A stretch of 52,490 nucleotides of DNA from CAZTHL01 sp964613585 (GTDB lineage Bacteria > Pseudomonadota > Alphaproteobacteria > DSM-16000 > Inquilinaceae): contig CAZTHL010000019.1 of assembly GCA_964613585.1 (NCBI GenBank), positions 1-52,490 of the forward strand, read 5' to 3'. The translations under genes and the position numbers were made by a program. Under the pieces are notes generated by a model, which was not told where the DNA came from, did no database searches, and was given only the letters and a program-made list of their open reading frames with translations. Below are positions 44,275 to 51,150 of this stretch, in pieces; position 1 is the stretch's first letter, and each line of letters opens with the position of its first letter.

Positions 44275-44700
44275 GCGTTCCCCCGGTCGGGCCGCCAATC
44301 CTGGGTGGGGATCAAGCCCGCGCTTGGCGCCCCAGGGCCGGCGACCGCCCATTCCCCTTCGGCCGGCGCCCCTTGGCTGGGCCGCGTCCCCACGCCGCTC
44401 CGGGACGCCCGGCCGCGGCGCACCCTCGGCGTTCCTGCCTTCGGCGCGCCGGGCCGCACGCCTCGGCCCAGGCGGGCTCCGCCGCCATTTCGACCTGCGA
44501 GGCGAGGGATGGTCCTCGGGGTGGCCACGGCCCGGGACACGACCCCGGCGCGCGCAGCAGCGGGATGACCGGGGCCTCTCGGCAGCCAACGGCGCGATCG
44601 TTGCCAACGCGAAAGGTTCTATTTGACACATTTGGTCGCGAAACCGCCGCTCTGTATAAGGGGCTATGTCAATGGCGTAGCGGGACAGGTTCGCTTAGCG
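44275..44700. other. 426-bp GC-rich region before the first ribbon-helix-helix gene
   Basis: Open frames run on both strands, but all are Arg/Pro/Ala-rich with no family signal, as expected from DNA of this composition. A candidate promoter lies at 44632-44660. No repeat or RNA gene was found. Confidence 0.4.
44632..44660 (+). promoter_or_regulatory. Candidate promoter for the ribbon-helix-helix gene
   Basis: TTGGTC (44632-44637), a 17-base spacer and TATAAG (44655-44660) stand out in this GC-rich DNA. A TTGACA hexamer at 44623-44628 lies just upstream but would need a 26-base spacer. The predicted start would be about 35 bases before the ATG at 44701. Confidence 0.4.
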
Positions 44701-44982
44701 ATGGCGATGGAGGTCCGATCGGTCTGCATCGCGGGCAAGTCGACCAGCATGCGGCTGGAGCCGGCGATGTGGCGGGCGCTGGAGGCCGTCGCCCGCCGAG
44801 AGCGCGTCTCCATCAACGACCTGCTCACGCATGTGCGGCGCTGCCACCGCGATGAGGGCTCGTCGCTGGCCTCGGCGGTTCGCGTCTACCTTTTGGAGTA
44901 TTTTCGGTCGGCCGCGGATGCCGGCGCCGTGGACGGGCCGGATCCGCGCGGTCCCAAGGGGCGGCGCCCGCGCTCCGGCTGA
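44701..44982 (+). CDS. Ribbon-helix-helix (RHH_4-like) DNA-binding protein A
   Basis: A 93-residue protein from ATG 44701 (ATG 44707 is an alternative). VRSVCIAGKSTSMRLEPAMW gives the ribbon and first helix, ALEAVARRERVSINDLLTHV the second helix, and SSLASAVRVYLLEYFR the C-terminal helix. This is the RHH_4 pattern (RS-x-x-GH/K-xTS-x-LEP-x-W...LSSAlR). The tail is Gly/Pro/Arg-rich. Such proteins are small DNA-binding regulators. A second protein of the same type is encoded 208 bp away on the opposite strand. Confidence 0.8.
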   Translation: MAMEVRSVCIAGKSTSMRLEPAMWRALEAVARRERVSINDLLTHVRRCHRDEGSSLASAVRVYLLEYFRSAADAGAVDGPDPRGPKGRRPRSG

Positions 44983-45190
44983 TCCCCGCGGGCCAATGGC
45001 CCTCACGTCGGCGAGCTCGGACGGCGCAGGGTTGGCTGGCGTGCCCTCAGCCGAACCGACAAGGCATCGCGTCGGCTCGGCGGCATGAGCCCTCGTCCGG
45101 CCTTGCGGTCACGGGGTGGGGGCGGCCCGGCGCGTCACCTGTGCCGACGGGAGGGGTCGCCGCGCGACGGGGCGACCCGGGCGGCTGCGC

Positions 45191-45583
45191 TCAATCGGCC
45201 TTGTCGGAGCAGCTCTCGATCTTCTGCCGGCAGTGGGTGATGGCCATGACCCGGAGCGCCGCCGTCACGTTCAGGTCGGGGTAGGCGTCCTGGGCGAGCG
45301 CGACAAGCTGGGTCCATGAGGTCAGCCCGCGCTCGTTGCGCAGCTCCTCCAGGGCGTCGACGAACACCTGCTCGAGCCGGACGCTGGTCCGCATCATGGC
45401 CCGCTGGTTGTCGTCGCCCTCGGCCAGCTCGTCGACCCGCATGTAGCTGATGAGCCGCAGCGGCACGCTGGACCCTTCGGCCGCGCGGACCGTCCTCTGG
45501 TCGCCCTGGCCGCCCCGGCCGCCGCCCCGTCGTCCTCCTCCGGTCGAGCCGGATCCCTTCTGCCCCCGATGCGATGGCGTCAT
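45191..45583 (-). CDS. Ribbon-helix-helix (RHH_4-like) protein B
   Basis: A 130-residue protein from ATG 45583. An N-terminal Gly/Arg-rich low-complexity tail (about 25 residues, GGGRRGGGRGG) precedes a domain with RTSVRLEQVFVDALEELRNE, then GLTSWTQLVALAQDA and NVTAALRVMAITHCRQ. The TS-x-x-LE...SW-x-x-L...ALRV spacing follows the RHH_4 pattern of the convergent neighbour, but identity is low, so this is a weaker call. The C-terminus has two Cys residues (THCRQKIESCSD). Function unknown; a DNA-binding regulator is likely. Confidence 0.6.
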   Translation of the reverse strand: MTPSHRGQKGSGSTGGGRRGGGRGGQGDQRTVRAAEGSSVPLRLISYMRVDELAEGDDNQRAMMRTSVRLEQVFVDALEELRNERGLTSWTQLVALAQDAYPDLNVTAALRVMAITHCRQKIESCSDKAD

Positions 45584-46005
45584 CTTCGGTCCTGTCCACT
45601 CATTCGTGCGGCATCTCGAGGGCGTCCGGACATTGCATTCCTGTGGCGTTTCCGCCGGTGCTGCCAGTCGGCCAGTGCAATCGCGCCGCAGCAACGTCAG
45701 CTATTGCGGTAATGCCCAACAATTACCCGATTGGCGCGTTGAAGGCAAGTGCGTCGCAATCATAACTCTCTGATATCGCAGAAGAGTTTACTCTATCACT
45801 GTAGTTAACGCGAGGGTGAGCCGAACGGGAGCGGAACGGGGTACGCCTTTCTGCATAGCAGCGACCGAAAGAAGTACCCGGGATCTTGCCCCGTCTTGGC
45901 CGGCCGGCGCACCGGCTGGACCGGGACTGGCGCCGCCGCGCTGCGCCGTCGGCGCACGGTCGCCCCGGCCGGCCTCACGGAACCTCGCGCGGCCTCACGC
46001 AAAAG
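45584..46005. other. 422-bp region between RHH protein B and pfkB
   Basis: The part 45650-45820 is markedly AT-richer than its surroundings and probably holds promoters. It includes the inverted repeat at 45708-45727. No gene is recognisable. The end near pfkB is GC-rich with two copies of CGTGAGGCCG on the minus strand. Confidence 0.4.
45708..45727. promoter_or_regulatory. Inverted repeat upstream of RHH protein B
   Basis: GGTAAT-GCCCAACA-ATTACC has perfect 6-bp arms and an 8-base spacer, in the AT-rich segment 125-145 bp upstream of the start of RHH protein B. Candidate operator. Confidence 0.35.
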
Positions 46006-46932
46006 TCAGGCGGCCAGCACCTGCTGAAGCAGCCGCTCGACGTCGCTCCGGTGGCACAGCACCGTGCCGGGGGTCATCGCCGTGGCCGCGCCCGCGGCGA
46101 TGCCCCAGGCGAAGGCCTCGGCGATCGGCCGGCCGCGATGCAGCGCCAGGGTCATGGCGGCGACGAAGCTGTCGCCGGCGCCGGAGGCGCTGCGTACCTC
46201 GACCTCCGGGCTGGGCCGGCGCTGGCATCCCTCCTTCGAGGCCAGGATGGCGCCGTGGGCGCCCAGCGTCACCGCCACCAGCTCGGCCTTGCCGCGCTCG
46301 ACCAGATCCTGCGCCATGGTCTCCTGCTCGGCCTCGTCGCGCGCCTCGCCGCCCTGGATCTGCTCGAGCTCGCGCCGGCTCGGCTTGACCAGATGCACAC
46401 CCTCCTCGATCGCGGCAAGCAGTGGCGGACCCGAGGTGTCCAGCACCACCCGGCTGCCGTGGCCGCGGGCGAGCCGCGCCACCCGGGCGTAGAAGTCGTC
46501 GGGCACGCCCCGCGGCAGGCTGCCGCTCAGCACCAGGTAGCGCGGCGTCACGAAGTCGAGCATCTCGAGGACGGCGCGCCATTCGGTCTCCTGCAGCTCG
46601 GCCCCGCTTGGCACAAACCGGTACTCGAGCCCGGTCGACCGCTCGAACACGTTCAGGCTGGCGCGCATGCCCTCCGCCGTGCGGACGAAGCGGAAGTCGA
46701 CATTCTCCTCGTTCAGCAGGTCGGCGAACACCTGCCCGGTGTGGCCGCCGCCGACGATGACCGCCAAGCTGTCGCCGCCCAGGATGCCGATCACCCGGCT
46801 GACATTGACGCCGCCGCCGCCGGGATAGGGCACCGGCGCCGAGCAGCGGATCTTGCGGGTCGGCTCGACCGTCTCGGCGTCGCTCGAGTAGTCGAGGCTC
46901 GGATTCATGGTCAGCGTGATGATCGGCTTCAT
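46006..46932 (-). CDS. pfkB: PfkB-family phosphofructokinase (1-phosphofructokinase type)
   Basis: A 308-residue ribokinase-fold sugar kinase. MKPIITLTMNPSLDYSSDAE is the hexose-phosphate kinase opening, PGGGGVNVSRVIGILGG the sugar-binding block, and SASGAGDSFVAAMTLAL the anion hole with the catalytic Asp. This group includes E. coli Pfk-2 and FruK, and substrate (fructose-6- or fructose-1-phosphate, or tagatose-6-phosphate) cannot be settled from sequence. No PTS genes are nearby, which favours a Pfk-2 role. The window also encodes a PPi-type enzyme for the same step. Confidence 0.87.
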   Translation of the reverse strand: MKPIITLTMNPSLDYSSDAETVEPTRKIRCSAPVPYPGGGGVNVSRVIGILGGDSLAVIVGGGHTGQVFADLLNEENVDFRFVRTAEGMRASLNVFERSTGLEYRFVPSGAELQETEWRAVLEMLDFVTPRYLVLSGSLPRGVPDDFYARVARLARGHGSRVVLDTSGPPLLAAIEEGVHLVKPSRRELEQIQGGEARDEAEQETMAQDLVERGKAELVAVTLGAHGAILASKEGCQRRPSPEVEVRSASGAGDSFVAAMTLALHRGRPIAEAFAWGIAAGAATAMTPGTVLCHRSDVERLLQQVLAA

Positions 46933-47126
46933 GGGCGAGCCACATCGCGAGAGGGGCTTTCGGAGCAGCGCGCGCCGCCCCGTCCGTCACAGACATGGAC
47001 GACGTCCCGGCCGCGACAAGGGAACGCACTTGGGAGTGCGCCGGATGCCCTTTTGTTCCCGACCCGGTGGGCGACGCCGCCCGGCTGCGCGCCCGCTCTC
47101 CTCAATCCGCTCCTGGCCGCCGCCAC

Positions 47127-47174
47127 CCCGTAGGCTGGGTGGCCCGTAGGCTGGGTGGCCCGTAGGCTGGGTGG
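47127..47174 (+). repeat. Three perfect tandem copies of a 16-bp unit
   Basis: CCCGTAGGCTGGGTGG occurs at 47127-47142, 47143-47158 and 47159-47174 without change. The unit is the left half of the REP-like element A, so this looks like recent expansion of one end. Confidence 0.9.
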
Positions 47175-47192
47175 AGCGAAGCGATACCCAGC
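47162..47192 (+). repeat. REP-like element, copy A
   Basis: A 31-bp element starting GTAGGCTGGGTGGAGCGAAG and ending CGATACCCAGC; GCTGGGT and ACCCAGC are complementary ends. It matches copy B at 28 of 31 positions in inverted orientation. Similar GGGTGGAGCGAAGCGA-type sequences are widespread between bacterial genes. Confidence 0.8.
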
Positions 47193-47268
47193 ATCCCCTC
47201 TGCGCCACCGGCGCCGCGACCGCAGGGCACGCGCGGTGTTGACGCTCCGTCCGCTCGGCCAAAGTGCC

Positions 47269-47329
47269 GCTGGAGCGTTTTCGCCTGACGCGGAATCGGC
47301 GCTGCCGCTTGAGCCCGAAGCGCTCCAGC
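47269..47329. repeat. Palindromic repeat, copy 3 (short form)
   Basis: Left arm GCTGGAGCGTTTTCGCCTGA and continuing CGCGGAATCGG; the reverse complement of the right arm is GCTGGAGCGCTTCGGGCTCA. It matches the outer arms of copies 1 and 2 (GAGCGTTTYC-SC-TGACGCGG). Confidence 0.75.
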
Positions 47330-47529
47330 GATTTCTTGATCACCGCTCCGCGCCAACCCTCCCCCGGCACGCGAGCCTGCCGGCCTGTGCCTTGTTCTCT
47401 GTGCCTCGTTCTCGGTGCATTGTTGATGGGCTGAGCGGCATGCGGCACCCTACGCACCATCATTCCCGTCCGATTGCCCGTCCGATTGGGGACGGTGCAA
47501 GGACGCCAACAAGCGCTACCGTCGGATGA

Positions 47530-47560
47530 GCCGGGTATCGCTGCGCTCGACCCAGCCTAC
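47530..47560 (-). repeat. REP-like element, copy B (inverted)
   Basis: Read on the minus strand it begins GTAGGCTGGGTCGAGCGCAG and ends CGATACCCGGC, with three differences from copy A. Copies A and B face each other about 340 bp apart. Confidence 0.8.
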
Positions 47561-47579
47561 AGGCGGCGGTCGCGGCCGG

Positions 47580-48020
47580 TCACAGCGTGAGATACCCCTT
47601 GATGTGGTCGCGCTCGTCCTGCGGGGCGTCGGCGAATTCCGGGATCGTGTCGATCTCGTCGACGCTCCGGAAGCCGTGCCGGCTGTCCCGGTAGCGCAGG
47701 ATGGCGTCGGCCCGCGCGTCGCCCAGGCCGCGGATGCCGACCAACTGCTCGAACGTAGCGGCGTTGAGGTCGATAGGCGTGCGGTGGCGCCGGCTGATCT
47801 CCTGCGTGACCGCCGGCTCGGTGGTCACCTGGGCGCGGATGGCGTCCTTGTGGCTGGCCGACAGCGCCTGGAACGGCACCACCCGATCGAGATCGGACAC
47901 GCTGGAGAACGGTCCGGAGCGCTCGCGGAACGCCAGGATGGCCTGCGCCAGCTCCGCGTTGATGCCGGCCACCTCCCGAAGCGCGGCAAGGTCGGCGCTG
48001 TTGAGATTGACGATGGCCAT
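47580..48020 (-). CDS. Helix-hairpin-helix protein B (ComEA-like repeats)
   Basis: A 146-residue protein made of two ComEA-type helix-hairpin-helix modules: VNLNSADLAALREVAGINAE through FRERSGPFSSVSDLD, and IDLNAATFEQLVGIRGLGDA through YRDSRHGFRSVDEID. The second has the standard GIRGLG hairpin; the first has GINAE and may bind DNA less well. There is no signal peptide or membrane anchor, unlike ComEA of competent bacteria. It lies 76 bp after a paralogue of the same layout. Confidence 0.85.
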   Translation of the reverse strand: MAIVNLNSADLAALREVAGINAELAQAILAFRERSGPFSSVSDLDRVVPFQALSASHKDAIRAQVTTEPAVTQEISRRHRTPIDLNAATFEQLVGIRGLGDARADAILRYRDSRHGFRSVDEIDTIPEFADAPQDERDHIKGYLTL

Positions 48021-48096
48021 GGGCTCCTCCGGGGCCGGGGACCTGGAAAAGGGGGTGGCCGACCCGGCGTCGGCCCGTGCCGCCGGACGCGGCCGG

Positions 48097-48549
48097 TCAG
48101 GCGACGATCAGGTGCTGCTTGATCCAGCCGCACTCCGAGGGCGTCAGGTGCTTCAGCAGCGGCAGCTCGTCGAGCTCGTCAAGGCTGGCGAACCCGCCGA
48201 CCCCCGAGCGGTGGCGAACGATCTCGCGGGCCCGTCCGGGGCCGAGGCCGGGCACCACGGCGAGCTGCTCCTCCGAGGCGCGCTTGAGATCGAGCCGGGT
48301 GCCGGGGGCGATCTCGGCGGCGCCGGGCACCGGGCGCACGGCGACCCTCACCTTGAGGCCAGCGCGCCGCTCGTCCGGCAGGTCCTCGAACTCGGGCACC
48401 CGGTCCAGCCGGTCGACCGAGGTGAACGGGCCGACGGTGTCGCGGTAGCGCAGGATCGCCTCGGCCAGGGCCGGGCCAATGCCCTCGATCGCCTCCAGCT
48501 CGTCCTGTCGGGCGGTGTTGATGTCGAGCGGGGTGATCTTCCGCGGCAT
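48097..48549 (-). CDS. Helix-hairpin-helix protein A (ComEA-like repeats)
   Basis: A 150-residue protein with two helix-hairpin-helix modules: LDINTARQDELEAIEGIGPA through YRDTVGPFTSVDRLD, and LDLKRASEEQLAVVPGLGPG through HRSGVGGFASLDELD. Both hairpins (GIGPA, GLGPG) look intact. No signal peptide is present. It is a tandem paralogue of the next gene and probably arose by duplication. Role unknown; binding of DNA without sequence preference is typical for such modules. Confidence 0.85.
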   Translation of the reverse strand: MPRKITPLDINTARQDELEAIEGIGPALAEAILRYRDTVGPFTSVDRLDRVPEFEDLPDERRAGLKVRVAVRPVPGAAEIAPGTRLDLKRASEEQLAVVPGLGPGRAREIVRHRSGVGGFASLDELDELPLLKHLTPSECGWIKQHLIVA

Positions 48550-48765
48550 GCCGTGACGTGGGTCCCTGTCGCTCGTGTCGAGCGCTTGGATGGAGCCGCC
48601 CGCATCGGTGCGGACAGCCCGGAACAGCTATGAAACGAGCCGCCCGGCGCCACGGTTCCCGTCCTGCCGGCGGTCGTCACGGCAACCCGGGCGGTCAATC
48701 CAAGGGTGCGAGCCGATAAATCGCTCGTGCGCCTGATCCTCAAGGAACGGCTGACCGACAGGACG
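48550..48765. other. 216-bp gap between the HhH pair and the hypothetical gene
   Basis: No gene, repeat or clear signal is visible. A promoter for the HhH pair should lie near 48560-48620 on the minus strand, but no boxes stand out. Confidence 0.3.
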
Positions 48766-49017
48766 TCACGCAGCGAGGCAGCCTCGGATGATCAGGCTCT
48801 CGAGGTGCCCGTCGTCGTCCATGATCCTCGGTGTCCGGACGATCTCAGGATCCGTGAACAGCGGGCTGCCGGTCTCGAGCACCTCCACGGCGACCAGGCG
48901 GCCGGCCCATGGGTTCACGGCGATGGCGCGGAGCGGAGCGTCGCGTGCATTGCTCAAGGATGACGTGCCCGTGTCACAGCGCAAGTCGGATGCAACGCCG
49001 GAATAGTGCTGATGCAT
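48766..49017 (-). CDS. Hypothetical 83-residue protein
   Basis: This frame runs from ATG 49017 to TGA 48766. The second half (NPWAGRLVAVEVLETGSPLF, then TDPEIVRTPRIMDDDGHLES) has GC-rich third positions like real genes here and a balanced amino-acid mix, while the first 25 codons look less gene-like. GGGATCGAC before the ATG is a weak ribosome site. No known family is recognised, and no membrane segment is present. It is divergent from the EamA gene, with 127 bp between the starts. Confidence 0.4.
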   Translation of the reverse strand: MHQHYSGVASDLRCDTGTSSLSNARDAPLRAIAVNPWAGRLVAVEVLETGSPLFTDPEIVRTPRIMDDDGHLESLIIRGCLAA

Positions 49018-49144
49018 GTCGATCCCGGTTGAGGGTGGGGCGCGAGGAGGCGCGCGCCTCTGGCCGAGGCTCGAGCACCCGGGGCGACCGTGCCTTGGCT
49101 TGATCACGGTGGCGGTGCCGGCCGATCCGGCGTACGACGCCGCC

Positions 49145-50077
49145 ATGTCGACCAGCCTGCCGGACGGTGATCCACCCGCCGCGTCCGCCGCTGCCCTGCT
49201 TGTGGCCGCCGCGCCGGGGTTGTTCGTGCTCTTGTGGTCGACCGGCTTCGTGGGCGCACGGCTCGGCCTGCCGTATGCCGAGCCGCTGACCTTCCTGGCT
49301 CTGCGTTTTGCCATCCTGGTGGCGATCTTCGGCGCGGTGCTGCTGGCGCTGCGCCCGCCGTGGCCGGCGTCGGCACCCTGCGGGCATGCAGCGGTGACCG
49401 GCGTGCTGCTGCACTCGGGCTATCTGGGCGCGGTGTTCGCGGCCATCGACCAGGGGCTGCCGGCGGCGCTGACCGCGCTCATCGTCGGGCTGCAGCCGCT
49501 CCTGACCGGCGCGATGGTCGGGCCGCTCCTGGGCGAGCGGGTCGGCCGGCGGCAGTGGCTGGGCCTCGCGCTTGGCCTCGTCGGTGTCACGATCGTCCTG
49601 TCCGAGACGCTGGCCGGCGGCGGCGCCACGCTGTTCGAGGGCTTCGGCGCCGGGGCGGTTGGCTTGGCGCTTGCGGCCCTGTGCGCCATCACCGCCGGCA
49701 CCCTTTATCAGAAGCGCTTCGGTGGCGATCTTGACTGGCGCTGGCAGGCGCTCGCCCAGTACGGCGCGGCGCTGACGGTCACCGGCGCCCTGGCGCTCGG
49801 GCTCGAGACCAACCGCATCGTCTGGCACACCGACTTCGTGATCGCGCTCGTCTGGCTGGTGCTGGTGCTGTCGATCGGCGCCATCGGCCTGCTGATGCTG
49901 CTGATCCGGCAGGGGGCGGCGGCCCGCACGGCCAGCCTGTTCTACCTTGTGCCGCCGTGCACGGCCGTGTTCGCCTGGGCGCTGTTCGGCGAGAGCTTCG
50001 GCCCGGTGGCGCTCGCCGGCATGGCCGTCGCCGTCACCGGCGTGGCCCTGGTGGTGACCCGGCCCCGGGCGGGATAA
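49145..50077 (+). CDS. EamA/DMT-family transporter
   Basis: A 310-residue inner-membrane protein with about ten hydrophobic segments in two EamA repeats. LFVLLWSTGFVGARLGLPYA and EPLTFLALRFAILVAIFGAV start the first repeat; CAITAGTLYQKRFGG and SLFYLVPPCTAVFAWALFGE mark the second. Family members export amino acids or other metabolites; the substrate is unknown. I chose ATG 49145 because the upstream in-frame sequence is not hydrophobic and has no similarity. Confidence 0.88.
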   Translation: MSTSLPDGDPPAASAAALLVAAAPGLFVLLWSTGFVGARLGLPYAEPLTFLALRFAILVAIFGAVLLALRPPWPASAPCGHAAVTGVLLHSGYLGAVFAAIDQGLPAALTALIVGLQPLLTGAMVGPLLGERVGRRQWLGLALGLVGVTIVLSETLAGGGATLFEGFGAGAVGLALAALCAITAGTLYQKRFGGDLDWRWQALAQYGAALTVTGALALGLETNRIVWHTDFVIALVWLVLVLSIGAIGLLMLLIRQGAAARTASLFYLVPPCTAVFAWALFGESFGPVALAGMAVAVTGVALVVTRPRAG

Positions 50078-50178
50078 CGGCGCCGGTGAACGGCGGCCGC
50101 CGCCGGTGCTCCACCCCGCCCGCCACAGGCGCATATCCACAGGCGTTAGTAAAGGAGAGGGGGTCGGAGGCAGAGCCC

Positions 50179-50200
50179 GGGTCGAGCGAAGCGCAACCCA
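50179..50200 (+). repeat. REP-like element, copy C (core only)
   Basis: GGGTCGAGCGAAGCGCAACC with following CA keeps the core of copies A and B (GGGTSGAGCGAAGCG and ACCC end) but lacks the GTAGGCT flank. Confidence 0.6.
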
Positions 50201-50391
50201 AGGATCGCCCGGACGGTGCAGGAGCACGGCAGGATCGAGCGCCTGGACGGCCTCGAAGCCCGGAGGCGGGCGATGGTCCGGGAAGGCCCCGGCGCCCGCC
50301 GGCGCCGGCAGCATCAGCGTCCCTGCGGTGGCTGTCCCGGCCCGCTTGCCGACCCGGGAGGACAGCGCCGTGCGGGCCACGATCCGCGACC

Positions 50392-50441
50392 GTCGGCCGC
50401 AGTCGGCCGCAGTCGGCCGCAGTGAACCGCAGTCGGCTGCC
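50392..50441. repeat. 10-bp tandem array
   Basis: GTCGGCCGCA occurs three times without change (50392-50421), followed by GTGAACCGCA and GTCGGCTGCC, two diverged units. It lies in non-coding DNA and may vary in copy number. Confidence 0.8.
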
Positions 50442-50674
50442 GAGCCGGCCGGGATGACCGGTCGCGCTCCGTCCACCCTTGCGCGCCCGCTCGACCGGCT
50501 CGAGGCGGCCGGCCTTCCCCCATGGCGACGATCCGACCGGCGCCAGGTGCCCAGGCCCGGCATCCGGAATATCCTTTTGCATATGGATTCGTGCATGGAC
50601 ACGGATCGTCTGGAAGTGACCGGATGGCCGCGGCGGCCCGCCGCCGGGCGGGTAGGCCTGGCAAGCCTGATGCC

Positions 50675-50714
50675 GCTGCTGCCCGGTTCCGCTGCTGCCC
50701 GGTTCCGCTGCTGA
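50675..50714. repeat. 16-bp duplication just upstream of the DUF2237 gene
   Basis: GCTGCTGCCCGGTTCC occurs at 50675-50690 and 50691-50706, and its first eight bases recur at 50707-50714. The array ends 13 bp before the start codon, so its copy number could alter the leader of the next gene. Confidence 0.8.
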
Positions 50715-50727
50715 CGGAGAAGGAAAC

Positions 50728-51150
50728 ATGGCCGAGAATGTCATCCGCCTCTTCGAGGGCCGCAATGTCGAGGGTGAGACCGTTGAGGGGCGCAACGTGC
50801 TGGGCGAGCCGCTCGGCACCTGCTCGACCTCGCCCATGACCGGCTTCTACCGGGACGGCTGCTGCGCCACGGGACCCGAGGATGTCGGCCGCCATGTGGT
50901 CTGCGCCCAGGTGACCAGCGAGTTCCTGGAGTATTCGCGCAGCCGCGGCAACGACCTGGTGACGCCGCGGCCCGAGTTCGGCTTCCCCGGTCTCAAGCCC
51001 GGCGACCGCTGGTGCCTGTGCGCGGCCCGGTGGCAGGAGGCGCACGAGGCCGGCGTCGCCCCGTCGGTGGTCCTGGCCTCGACCCACGAGGCGGCCTTGG
51101 AGATCGTCAGCTTGACGGACCTCAAGAAGCGGGCCCTCGATCTGGCGTGA
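50728..51150 (+). CDS. DUF2237-family protein
   Basis: A 140-residue cytoplasmic protein of unknown function. RNVLGEPLGTCSTSPMTGFY, RDGCCATGPEDVGRHVVCAQ and FGFPGLKPGDRWCLCAARWQ are the conserved blocks, rich in Cys (CC, CLC). The family is widespread in bacteria and some eukaryotes. It has a good GGAGAAGG ribosome site. It stands alone between two gene-free regions. Confidence 0.92.
   Translation: MAENVIRLFEGRNVEGETVEGRNVLGEPLGTCSTSPMTGFYRDGCCATGPEDVGRHVVCAQVTSEFLEYSRSRGNDLVTPRPEFGFPGLKPGDRWCLCAARWQEAHEAGVAPSVVLASTHEAALEIVSLTDLKKRALDLA

Larger units (their letters stand above)
46933..47579. other. 647-bp repeat-rich region without a gene
   Basis: It holds three tandem 16-bp repeats and REP-like copy A (47127-47192), palindromic repeat copy 3 (47269-47329), and an inverted REP-like copy B (47530-47560). 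No open frame with a recognisable product exists. Confidence 0.6.
50078..50727. other. 650-bp gap before the DUF2237 gene
   Basis: No gene is recognisable; long frames on both strands are Arg/Pro-rich artefacts of composition. It holds a degenerate REP-like element (50179-50200), a 10-bp tandem array (50392-50441) and a 16-bp duplication (50675-50714). A GGAGAAGGAAAC ribosome site precedes the next gene. Confidence 0.5.

Noticed and set aside
43901..45583. Toxin-antitoxin module formed by the XRE and ribbon-helix-helix genes
   Set aside because: No toxin-like gene is adjacent; the gaps are long (over 200 bp) and the genes are not in operons as such modules would be.
50392..50441. CRISPR array
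   Set aside because: The 10-bp units are adjacent with no spacers, and no cas gene is in the window.
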